Origin: Roseovarius sp. MMSF_3350
GTDB taxonomy: Bacteria > Pseudomonadota > Alphaproteobacteria > Rhodobacterales > Rhodobacteraceae
NCBI RefSeq assembly: GCF_030733425.1
Contig: NZ_JASHIZ010000008.1
Coordinates: 1 to 64,000 of the forward strand
DNA length: 64,000 bases
Reading direction: 5' to 3'
Of this stretch, positions 54,533-63,131 are shown piece by piece. The translations under genes and the position numbers were made by a program. The stretch's first letter is position 1. Each line of letters begins with the position of its first letter. Below the pieces are notes generated by a model. It had not been told where the DNA came from, made no database searches, and saw only the letters and a list, made by a program, of their open reading frames with translations.

Positions 54533-55315
54533 TCAGCTCAGGCTGCCGTTGTACCAGTCGTGCAGCGACACCTCGGTCTCGGCCCCGGCCTCCTCGAGCA
54601 TCTGGGCAAAGGCTTGGGGGTCCTGCGTGCCGCCGTCGCGGCCGCGGTAGTGGTAGGGGACCACGACCGCAGGGGCGAATTCGGCCACCGCGTCTGCGGC
54701 CTGTTCGGCGGTCATGGTGAAGGGCAGGTTCATGCACACGAACGCCACGTCGATATTTTCCAGCGCGCGCATCTCGTCGGTGCCTTCGGTATCGCCCGAG
54801 ATATAGATGCGGTTGCCGTCCACCGTCACGACGAAACCGATATCGCCGCGGTCCTGCGGGTGGAAATCCAACCGGCCTTCGGTGATGTTGTAGGCTGGCA
54901 CGGCCTTTATGCCGAGGCCCATCATTTCGGTCGTCTCGCCCGCGGCAATGGCCTGCGCGCGGCCCTGCATGTTTTCGGGCATCATGCCCATCACGTCGGC
55001 ATTGGTCAGGATCGGCACCTCTGGCAGCGCGCTCAGGAGGTCGGCGCTGTAATGGTCGCCATGGCGGTGGGTGATCAGGATCAGTTCGGGCTCGGGCAGA
55101 CCTTCATACTCCGACGCCTCGCCCACCGGATCGACATAGACCACGCCTGCCGGCGTTTCCATCACGAAGGAGGCGTGCGAGATCGGGTGAATGCTGACGG
55201 CCCCGTCGAGAAAGCTCATGCTGGCGCCTTCCTCGGCGGCAAGGGCAAGCGAGGGCAGCACGGTCACGGTCCCGACCGCGGCGCTGCCGATCAGGAATTT
55301 GCGTCTGGTGGTCAT
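54533..55315 (-). CDS. Tat-exported metallo-beta-lactamase-fold hydrolase (UlaG-like)
   Basis: A 260-residue protein. The signal peptide has a twin-arginine motif (TRRKFLIGS), so folding before export with a metal cofactor is likely. The metal-binding THRHGDHYS (about 81-89) and later FVMETPAG and GDTEGTDEM segments fit UlaG/YcbL-type MBL hydrolases. Substrate unknown. Its ATG overlaps the stop of a possible small upstream frame. Confidence 0.82.
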   Translation of the reverse strand: MTTRRKFLIGSAAVGTVTVLPSLALAAEEGASMSFLDGAVSIHPISHASFVMETPAGVVYVDPVGEASEYEGLPEPELILITHRHGDHYSADLLSALPEVPILTNADVMGMMPENMQGRAQAIAAGETTEMMGLGIKAVPAYNITEGRLDFHPQDRGDIGFVVTVDGNRIYISGDTEGTDEMRALENIDVAFVCMNLPFTMTAEQAADAVAEFAPAVVVPYHYRGRDGGTQDPQAFAQMLEEAGAETEVSLHDWYNGSLS

Positions 55316-55521
55316 TGGGGTACCTCCCCGTCTGTTGCGTGGGGTGGCGGACCGGCGGAAACCGGAACGCCATTCGCCGAGAAGAATAGTGCGAAGCCCG
55401 GCCGTGGCGAGGGGCGCAATGTGCGGATTGCGGAAATCTTCGCACCGGGCCGGTGGCCGCCGGGTTTCCAGCCCATGAAAGCCTTGGCGACCTCTTCGGA
55501 CCAGACCCAGATGACTCGCAT
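55312..55521 (-). CDS. Possible small protein preceding the MBL gene
   Basis: A 69-residue frame starting MRVIWVWSEEVAKAFMGWKP and ending with a TGA that overlaps the MBL ATG (ATGA), the arrangement typical of coupled genes. The triplet pattern is plausible, but the ribosome site is weak (GGGCGG) and no family is recognised. It may be a real short gene or chance. Confidence 0.35.
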   Translation of the reverse strand: MRVIWVWSEEVAKAFMGWKPGGHRPGAKISAIRTLRPSPRPGFALFFSANGVPVSAGPPPHATDGEVPQ

Positions 55522-55555
55522 GCCGCCCGGCAGGCGCAACGCCGGAGTCCAGGGC

Positions 55556-56866
55556 TCAGCCGCGAACCTCGCGCACATTGGGGTGCTCGGATTCGCGGAA
55601 CGGCACCTCGCAGACCTCCGCCGCGGCCGCATGACCGGAATTCTCGGCATAGGCCTCGGGCAGTTCCACCTTCAACTGCGATCCGGTCCCGGACAGGCTC
55701 CACGGCACGAAGGCCAGCGCGATGTTCACTTCCAGTTCGGGCGACCACCATGCGGAGGTGACATAACCCACCCGGTTGCCGTCCGCGTCCTGCACCAGCC
55801 AGAAATCGGAGGGATAATCCGTCACCGGGAGCCCGCCCAGCTTGATCCCCACCATCTTGAGGCGGAACGGGTAATCCCCTGCCTCGATGGCCTCACGCTG
55901 ACGTTCGAGCGCCGCCTTGCCTATGTAATCCGCCGTCTTTTCCCTTGGCACCTGGTAGGCCAGGTTCACTTGGAAAGGCGAGGTTTCGTGATCCATGTCC
56001 TGCCCCCAGGACAGGATGCCGGCCGCGATGCGGCGGTGATGCCCGGGCGCGATCACCCGCAGGCCGTAGCGCGCGCCGGTGCCGCGTATGGCGTACCACA
56101 CTTTCTCGGCATTCTCCGAGGCGTCGCGCACATAGACCTCATAGCCTTTCTCGCCGGAAAAGCCGGTCTGGCTGATCACGACGGGCGCGCCACCGATCTG
56201 CGCTTCCATCATGCCGTAGTAGGGAACGTCACTCAGCGCCTTCCCCACCAGGTCGACCATCAGGTCTTCGGAGAGTGGCCCCTGCACCTGCAGCGGAGCG
56301 ACGTCGATCTCGTCAATCTCTACGTCCCAGTTGCCGTGCACGTTGACGCCGCGCAGCCAAAGCAACAGGTCGGAATCCGAGATTGAGAACCAGAATTCAT
56401 TCTCGGTCAACCGCAGCAGCACCGGGTCGTTCAGAATGCCGCCCCGGGGGTCGCACAGGATGCAGTACTTGCCGTGCATCGGTTCTATCTTCGTGGCATC
56501 GCGGGTGATGACGAAATTGACAAACGCCTCGGCGTCGGGCCCGCGCACGCGGATCTGCCGCTCCACCGCGACATCCCACAGCGTGACGCGATGCACCAGG
56601 CTGCGGTACTCGGCCATCGTGCCGCCGTCCTCCTCGCGGACATAGCCGCGGGGGTGGTACATGCGGTTGTAAACCGTGGCCCGCCACGCCCCCGCCTCGA
56701 CCGACAGGTGCCAGAAGGGCGACTTGCGGACTCGGGTCGAGACCAGCATCTCGACCGGGGTCGCGCCTGACTGCCGCAGGTTGACCGGCACGATCCGGTC
56801 GCTCTGATCGACTTCCGCGACGTTTGGATGAATGAAACTCCGGTTCTGCGCGTCGTTCGCTGTCAT
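55556..56866 (-). CDS. DmdA/GcvT-like folate-dependent aminomethyltransferase family protein
   Basis: A 436-residue protein of the GcvT/DmdA fold. Motifs include STRVRKSPFW (about 43-52), VTLWDVAVERQIRVRGPDA, GGILNDPVLLRL, FSISDSDLLLWLRG and PLQVQGPLSEDLM. These match DMSP demethylase/T-protein hallmarks. It is longer than DmdA (about 370 residues) and lacks the DmdA-typical N-terminal YNHMLLP (here TVYNRMYHP). Tetrahydrofolate-linked demethylation of some methylated substrate is inferred; DMSP is possible but unproven. AGGAG precedes the ATG at 56866. Confidence 0.75.
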   Translation of the reverse strand: MTANDAQNRSFIHPNVAEVDQSDRIVPVNLRQSGATPVEMLVSTRVRKSPFWHLSVEAGAWRATVYNRMYHPRGYVREEDGGTMAEYRSLVHRVTLWDVAVERQIRVRGPDAEAFVNFVITRDATKIEPMHGKYCILCDPRGGILNDPVLLRLTENEFWFSISDSDLLLWLRGVNVHGNWDVEIDEIDVAPLQVQGPLSEDLMVDLVGKALSDVPYYGMMEAQIGGAPVVISQTGFSGEKGYEVYVRDASENAEKVWYAIRGTGARYGLRVIAPGHHRRIAAGILSWGQDMDHETSPFQVNLAYQVPREKTADYIGKAALERQREAIEAGDYPFRLKMVGIKLGGLPVTDYPSDFWLVQDADGNRVGYVTSAWWSPELEVNIALAFVPWSLSGTGSQLKVELPEAYAENSGHAAAAEVCEVPFRESEHPNVREVRG

Positions 56867-57006
56867 GAGCGCTCTCCTGTTATTCCCGTGGGAAACGTGT
56901 CTCGGCCCGCTTGCGTTCCGTCCCCGGCGGGCCGACGAATTTACGGGTTCCACCTGTCCCCCGCTGCATGGTATGCCCGGCAGGATGAAAGCTGGGGGAG
57001 GCCCAC

Positions 57007-57936
57007 ATGTCCAAGGAAATCCGGCTCGCGTTCGCGCACCCGTCCGAACGCGCCGATGCGACCGCGCCCGACGGGCCGCTCGACCGGATCTCGGTGCGCG
57101 ACCACGTGGTCGAGGTCGAGATCGGCGCCTTCCAGGCCGAGCGTGGCACCACCCAGCGCGTCGCCTTCAACGTGGTGGTTGAGGTGCGCCCGATGACCGC
57201 CGCGATCGATGACGACGTCGACCGCATCCTCAGCTATGACAAGGTCACCGAGGCGATCGCCGCCGAACTGGCCGAAGAACGCCTGAACCTGCTGGAAACA
57301 CTGGCCGACCGCATCGCCGAACGCATCCTGCTGGAACCGCAGGCGGTACGAACCTTCGTGCGGGTCGAGAAACTGGACCGTGGCCCCGGTGCGCTCGGGG
57401 TGGAAATCGTCCGCTCGGTCGAGGACCTCAAGACCAAGCCCGTGGGCCATCACGCCGACATCACACCGCATCCGCATGTCGTCTACCTGTCGAACACCGC
57501 CATCGGCTCGCCCAACCTGTCGCGCTGGCTCGACCAGCTTCAGGCGCGGGCCGAGCCGGTGATCCTCTGCGTCGGCCACAACCGTGTCGACAGCCCCAAG
57601 ACCGGGCACCGCATGTCGCAGCGCCGCGTCGATCTGCTGGCGCTGGAACAGAACGCCTGGGTGCTGGCGGGGCGCGACGACCGCTGCGTGGTGGTGGGCA
57701 CGCGGACGGAGCTGGACTGGGCGATGAAGAATGGCCAGATCTGCGTCTGGGCGCCCTCGAAGATCGTGCTGGACGCCGTGGACGGTCCGCGCACCGGCCC
57801 GGACGATCCGGTGGGCTTGGCGGCATGGTTCGCCGGGCACATGGATGCCTCGGACCTGCTGTTGATCGGCGAGATGCCGCCCAAGGATCCGCCCGTGCCG
57901 GTACTGGTGCAGGACATCGCCCAGAGCGGCTTGTGA
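57007..57936 (+). CDS. folB: Dihydroneopterin aldolase fused to a C-terminal domain
   Basis: A 309-residue protein, about 190 longer than usual FolB. Residues 25-125 are FolB: SVRDHVVEVEIGAFQAERGTTQ, then SYDKVTEAIAAEL and LLETLADRIAERIL (conserved Glu/Lys for aldol cleavage). Residues 145-309 form a separate domain (VVYLSNTAIG, CVGHNRVD, NAWVLAGRDD, VVVGTRTELDWAMKNGQI) of unknown type, perhaps amino-acid-kinase-like. It is followed by folP. GGGGAGG precedes the ATG. A folK gene is not present between them. Confidence 0.8.
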   Translation: MSKEIRLAFAHPSERADATAPDGPLDRISVRDHVVEVEIGAFQAERGTTQRVAFNVVVEVRPMTAAIDDDVDRILSYDKVTEAIAAELAEERLNLLETLADRIAERILLEPQAVRTFVRVEKLDRGPGALGVEIVRSVEDLKTKPVGHHADITPHPHVVYLSNTAIGSPNLSRWLDQLQARAEPVILCVGHNRVDSPKTGHRMSQRRVDLLALEQNAWVLAGRDDRCVVVGTRTELDWAMKNGQICVWAPSKIVLDAVDGPRTGPDDPVGLAAWFAGHMDASDLLLIGEMPPKDPPVPVLVQDIAQSGL

Positions 57937-57954
57937 AACCGCGTCTCACAAGCT

Positions 57955-58039
57955 GTCCCGGACTTGATCCGGGACCTCCCAACCGCCTTGCGCCACGCCC
58001 CGGCTCCAAGGCAAACCCGTCCCGGGCTTGACCCGGGAC
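57955..58039. repeat. Dispersed palindromes, copies 3 and 4, between folB and folP
   Basis: GTCCCGGA-CTTGA-TCCGGGAC at 57955-57975 and GTCCCGGG-CTTGA-CCCGGGAC at 58019-58039, both in the same orientation, 43 bases apart. The five-base loop CTTGA is the complement of the TCAAG loop seen at 30213. They lie between folB and folP, which are close enough to share a transcript. Confidence 0.8.
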
Positions 58040-58058
58040 CTCGTATCGCCCAGACGAC

Positions 58059-59069
58059 ATGCCCTACTACCGCCCCATCCCCCGCACCGATCACGCCCGT
58101 TCGGCCACGGCCCTGCCCCTGGCCGGCGGCTGGTGCTGGTTCGACACTGTCGAGGTCCTTGACCGCGACGCACCCGCCCGGCTGATCCCGGCGCACGATG
58201 TTCCGGCCGAGGTACTCACCCGGCTGACCGCACCCCGCGCACCCGTCGTCGGGCTCGACGTGTCGCGCCCCACCCTGATGGGCATCCTGAACGTCACACC
58301 CGACAGTTTTTCCGATGGCGGCGAACACAGCGCGCCCGATGCGGCCCTGGCGCGGGCCGAGGCGATGGTCGACGCGGGCGCCGAGATCGTCGATATCGGC
58401 GGGGAATCCACACGCCCCGGTGCGGCAGTGGTGCCGCTGGACGAAGAAATCGCCCGCACCGCGCCCGTGATCGCCGCCCTGCGCCAGCGCTCGGACGTGC
58501 CCGTCTCCATCGACACCCGCAAGGCCCCCGTGGCCCACGCCGCGCATGAGGCCGGCGCGAACCTTGTCAACGATGTGGCCGGCTTCACCTTCGACCCCGC
58601 GCTCGCGCCTTTCTGCGCCGAAGCCGGGCTGCCGGTCTGCGTCATGCACGCCCAGGGCACGCCGGACGTGATGCAGAAGAACCCGCGCTACGAGAACGTC
58701 GCGCTCGACATCTACGACTGGCTCGATGAGCGGATTACGGCGCTCGAGGCCGCCTGCATCCCCCGCGACCGGATCATCGCCGACCCCGGCATCGGTTTCG
58801 GCAAGACGCTGGAGCACAACGTGACGCTTCTGCACAACCTCGCGCTCTTTCACGGGCTGGGTTGCACCGTCCTGCTGGGCGCGTCGCGCAAACGCTTCAT
58901 CGGCACGATCGGCGGCACCGAAGAGGCGCGACACCGCGCGCCCGGCTCGATCGCCGTGACGCTGGCCGGGGTGGCGCAGGGCGTCCAGATCCACCGCGTG
59001 CATGACGTGGCCGAAACGGCGGAGGCGCTCAGGCTGTGGATGGCCGCCACCGTTGCCGCGGAAAATTAG
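58059..59069 (+). CDS. folP: Dihydropteroate synthase
   Basis: A 336-residue TIM-barrel enzyme joining pterin pyrophosphate to p-aminobenzoate. Motifs are GILNVTPDSFSDGG (about 75-88), GGESTRPGA (about 114-122), SIDTRKAPVA and DPGIGFGKTLEHN. About 65 residues precede the usual start and are rich in Arg, Pro and acidic residues. Downstream of folB. Its TAG stop lies inside the loop of the first palindrome at 59059. Confidence 0.93.
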   Translation: MPYYRPIPRTDHARSATALPLAGGWCWFDTVEVLDRDAPARLIPAHDVPAEVLTRLTAPRAPVVGLDVSRPTLMGILNVTPDSFSDGGEHSAPDAALARAEAMVDAGAEIVDIGGESTRPGAAVVPLDEEIARTAPVIAALRQRSDVPVSIDTRKAPVAHAAHEAGANLVNDVAGFTFDPALAPFCAEAGLPVCVMHAQGTPDVMQKNPRYENVALDIYDWLDERITALEAACIPRDRIIADPGIGFGKTLEHNVTLLHNLALFHGLGCTVLLGASRKRFIGTIGGTEEARHRAPGSIAVTLAGVAQGVQIHRVHDVAETAEALRLWMAATVAAEN

Positions 59070-59110
59070 AAATTTTCCGGCCCGATAAAATTCGTACGAA
59101 TTTTATCGGG
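59059..59110. repeat. Two AT-cored palindromes spanning both stop codons of convergent genes
   Basis: Palindrome 1, 59059-59079: CGGAAAATT-AGA-AATTTTCCG, with the folP TAG in its loop. Palindrome 2, 59081-59110: perfect 30 bp with core AAAATTCGTACGAATTTT and CCCGAT/ATCGGG ends, with the EamA-gene TAA (59103-59105, minus strand) inside its right arm. Same style as the clusters at 41949 and 48699. A bidirectional terminator function is likely for this convergent gap. Confidence 0.85.
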
Positions 59111-60029
59111 TGCCGAACAACCGCCGCAGCGCGCCCAGCTGGCTGAGCGCCACACCGCCCAGGATCAGCGCGAGCCCCAGAAAGAGGCTGGGCGGCAACG
59201 CCTCGAACAGCACCACCGCGCCGAAGATGATCGACCAGATCGGCACCTGGTAGTTCACCAGACTCAGGAACACCGGGCCGGCATCACGGATCACGGTCAC
59301 CAGGATGATCTGGGCCACGCCCGTGGGCAGGAGACCAAGATAGATCAGCGCCCAGAACGCCCGGCCCTGGGGAATTTGCGGCACGCCTTCGATGTAGAGC
59401 GCGTAGGGCGTGAACACGACCGCCCCCACGGTCAGCACCGCTGCGGCCAGGGACATGCGGTCAACCTCCGGCGCCAGCCGGGTAAAGATCGACCCCACCG
59501 CGTAGCAGCCCGCCGCGCCCACGCAGGCCAGCCGCGCCAGTGTCTCGAACTCCGCCCCGGTCGAGCGGAACGCTTCCGGCCCTATGATCACGATCACACC
59601 GGCGGTCCCCATGACGAACCCGACCGCGCGGCGCAGGTGCATCCGCTCTCCCGGCACCAGGACATGCGCCAGCGGCAGAACGAAAAGCGGCACCGCCGCC
59701 ATGCAGACGCCCGCAAATCCAGAGGCGACCACCTGCTGCCCCCAGCTGAGCAGGAAGAACGGCAAGGCGTTGGAAAAAAGACCCATGGCCAGGATGAACA
59801 TCCACAGCCGCCCGGCCTGCGGCCCGCGCCGAGGCGGCAGCCCCCGGCCCATCGCGCGGCAGAGCACCAGCAGGAACAGCGCCCCGAGGCACAGCCGGAC
59901 CGCCACCACGGTCAGCGGTCCGACCCCTTCCAGTGCCACGCTCACCGCCATGAAGGAGGCGCCCCAGATCATGCCCAGCGCACAAAGTCTGAGCCAGTTC
60001 AGCGGCCCGACAACAATCGTTTTTTCCAT
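59103..60029 (-). CDS. EamA/DMT-superfamily transporter
   Basis: A 308-residue protein with ten predicted membrane segments in two repeated five-helix halves. The first EamA repeat begins GMIWGASFMAVS (18-29). The second starts near residue 160. DMT-family members export amino acids or metabolites; no ligand can be assigned. It is convergent with folP. Confidence 0.82.
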   Translation of the reverse strand: MEKTIVVGPLNWLRLCALGMIWGASFMAVSVALEGVGPLTVVAVRLCLGALFLLVLCRAMGRGLPPRRGPQAGRLWMFILAMGLFSNALPFFLLSWGQQVVASGFAGVCMAAVPLFVLPLAHVLVPGERMHLRRAVGFVMGTAGVIVIIGPEAFRSTGAEFETLARLACVGAAGCYAVGSIFTRLAPEVDRMSLAAAVLTVGAVVFTPYALYIEGVPQIPQGRAFWALIYLGLLPTGVAQIILVTVIRDAGPVFLSLVNYQVPIWSIIFGAVVLFEALPPSLFLGLALILGGVALSQLGALRRLFGTR

Positions 60030-60130
60030 TCAATTTAACTCTCTGGGATGCCGGTGCGTGTCAAAACGTCCCTCGCGTATTGTCTTTTACGACGGCGCAG
60101 TCAGGTCATGTGGACGAAAGGAGGCCCAAC

Positions 60131-60295
60131 ATGGAAATAGCCATCGGCGCCGCGGCCCTGTCGATCATCACCCTGGTGATCGTTCTCATTCTGGCCGCGC
60201 GCAACAAGCAAAAGACCGAACAACGCAGGAAAGATCCCGATGTCCCGCCAAGTTCGCTCGCCAAGGACGGCGATTCTCACAAGTCGGTCGACTGA
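60131..60295 (+). CDS. Small single-helix membrane protein
   Basis: A 54-residue protein with one transmembrane helix (residues 3-24, IAIGAAALSIITLVIVLILAA) and a polar, charged C-terminal tail (NKQKTEQRRKDPDVPPSS). AAGGAGG lies eight bases before the ATG. It is followed by a strong terminator. Not a recognised family. Confidence 0.7.
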   Translation: MEIAIGAAALSIITLVIVLILAARNKQKTEQRRKDPDVPPSSLAKDGDSHKSVD

Positions 60296-60304
60296 AAAGA
60301 ACGA

Positions 60305-60341
60305 AAAGAGCCGGTACACGTTACCGGCTCTTTCCTTTTTT
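60305..60341 (+). terminator. Rho-independent terminator after the small membrane protein
   Basis: A twelve-base stem AAAGAGCCGGTA/TACCGGCTCTTT (60305-60316 with 60322-60333) with loop CACGT, followed by CCTTTTTT. It lies nine bases after the stop at 60295. Confidence 0.9.
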
Positions 60342-60354
60342 GGTCCCGATGGCG

Positions 60355-61473
<1,119 letters not shown>

Positions 61474-61506
61474 TCATTCACTGTTCTGCAAATTCTCGAA
61501 AATTCC

Positions 61507-61965
61507 ATGCAACTCGACGACACCGACCGCCGCATCCTGCGCCAGTACCAGCACGACCCGACGCTCGGCCCCGCCGACCTAGCGGGGCTCGCAGGCGTCA
61601 CACCCGCCACCTGTGCCCGGCGGCTGGACCGGATGGCGCAGGCCGGGCTTTTGCGCGGCAATCACGCGGTGATCGACTGGGCCGCGCTCGGCTATACGGT
61701 CGAGGTCTCCTTGCGCATCACGCTCGACAAGACCCTGCCCACCGCCTTCGACGAGTTTACCGACGCCGCCCGCGCCATCCCCGAGGTTCTGGAAATCCAG
61801 TCTTTCCTGGGCCGGGTCGACACGCGCCTGTCGGTCATCGCCCGCGACATGGCCCATTACCAGGAGATCTATCGCACCGCGATCCTGACCCTGCCCCACA
61901 TCACCGATATCGAGGCCTTGATGCACGTGGCCCGGATCAAGACCAACGAGGTCTTGCCCCTATGA
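61507..61965 (+). CDS. Lrp/AsnC-family regulator, first of a tandem pair
   Basis: A 152-residue regulator. HTH residues 4-55 (DTDRRILRQYQHDPTLGPADLAGLAG then ATCARRLDRMAQAG), then a RAM ligand-binding domain (about 65-145; VEVSLRITLDK and ITDIEALM). It is divergent from ilvC, and branched-chain amino acids are frequent Lrp-family ligands, so local control of ilvC is plausible. Its stop overlaps the next Lrp start. Confidence 0.87.
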   Translation: MQLDDTDRRILRQYQHDPTLGPADLAGLAGVTPATCARRLDRMAQAGLLRGNHAVIDWAALGYTVEVSLRITLDKTLPTAFDEFTDAARAIPEVLEIQSFLGRVDTRLSVIARDMAHYQEIYRTAILTLPHITDIEALMHVARIKTNEVLPL

Positions 61966-62420
61966 TCGAACTGGACACCACCGACCGCCAGATCCTGCGC
62001 GCGCTGGTGCAGGACGCCACGCAATCGGCGGGCGCCATCGGCCGTGCCCTGGGTCTCAGCCAGCCCGCGGCGTGGCGGCGGATCAAGCGATTGCGCGACG
62101 CCGGCATCCTGAAAACCCAACGTCTCGATCTGGACAAGGAGGCGTTGGGGTTCGGCGTCACCGTCTTTCTGGGCCTGAAACTGGCCACCAAGGGCCGCGT
62201 CAGCCTTGCCGATTTCGAGCGCGCCGTATCAGCCATCCCCGAGGTTCAGACGGTCGAGCATATCCTGGGCCTCTACGACTATCGCCTGCGTGTGGTGGCC
62301 CGTGACATCTCGGATTTCGAGCGCGTGCTGCGCCGCCGCATCATGACCCTACCGGGGGTCGGCGGCGTCGAGGCGAACGTACTTCTCAGCGAGGAACGGC
62401 GCCCCGGCCCGATCGGTTAA
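61962..62420 (+). CDS. Lrp/AsnC-family regulator, second of a tandem pair
   Basis: A 152-residue paralogue, starting with ATGA overlap after the first. HTH residues 3-55 (ELDTTDRQILRALVQDAT then AAWRRIKRLRDAGIL), with a RAM domain (VTVFLGLKL, VQTVEHILGLYDYRL) following. The two share the fold but differ strongly in sequence, so a hetero-oligomer or separate ligands are both possible. Confidence 0.87.
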   Translation: MIELDTTDRQILRALVQDATQSAGAIGRALGLSQPAAWRRIKRLRDAGILKTQRLDLDKEALGFGVTVFLGLKLATKGRVSLADFERAVSAIPEVQTVEHILGLYDYRLRVVARDISDFERVLRRRIMTLPGVGGVEANVLLSEERRPGPIG

Positions 62421-62626
62421 CAGGGCCGCCGCGGTATGCCGCCGTATGCGTGTATGCAAAAGTATTCTTTATTTACAGTGATTTATTCCCGAGGCGCATG
62501 GCCGGTATGCGGAATGGACGACTAGCCGCGGCCCTCGCGGCAGGACTATGCTGCATCGCAGAATCAGCGTGCCGGCTCGACATCCCCCCAATGACGGCAC
62601 CCACCCGCAACGAAATGAGGTACCCC

Positions 62627-62971
62627 ATGAAAGCCATCCTTACCGCCGCCGCCTTTGCCCTGACAGCCACCACGGCCTTTGCCGATACCGTCACGGTGAC
62701 ACGGGCAAACGCCGGCGCGACGCTACACGAAACCGATGCCGACATGAGCGTCTACTGGGTCGAGGACGGCGACGCCTACGCGCTGACCGCCTTCTATGTG
62801 ACCGGCGAGGCGCCCGCCGATCCCGCCCGCCTGCGGATGCACCTGGCGGATGGCGACAAGGTCACGTTCGGTCTGCCCGGCGTGAAAGACCGCCTGTTCA
62901 CCTTCGCTCGCGACGGCGAAACGGTCTCGGTCCGGTCGGCCCGGGTCAGCGTCGATTACGCCAGCAAGTAA
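62627..62971 (+). CDS. Small exported protein of unknown function
   Basis: A 114-residue protein with signal peptide MKAILTAAAFALTATTAFA. The mature part is strand-rich (TVTVTRANAGATLHET, SVYWVEDGDAYALTAFYV) and lacks cysteine. GAGG lies before the ATG. It may be a periplasmic beta-sandwich protein; no family is named. Confidence 0.65.
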   Translation: MKAILTAAAFALTATTAFADTVTVTRANAGATLHETDADMSVYWVEDGDAYALTAFYVTGEAPADPARLRMHLADGDKVTFGLPGVKDRLFTFARDGETVSVRSARVSVDYASK

Positions 62972-63131
62972 GGCCGGCCATCGGTCATGCCCCGCCGCGG
63001 CGCCCCGTGCGTCGCGGCGTTTGCATGCAATAGGCCGGGAATGCCCTTCGACGTGACGGCATGACGCCCTGTCATCCTGCCGCGCGCCGGGGCATACTGC
63101 CGGCAGTTTGCCAAACCAGGACAGGACGCTC

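Noticed and set aside
54467..56386. 639-residue open frame on the plus strand
   Set aside because: It runs antisense through the MBL and DmdA-like genes and has shadow-frame composition.
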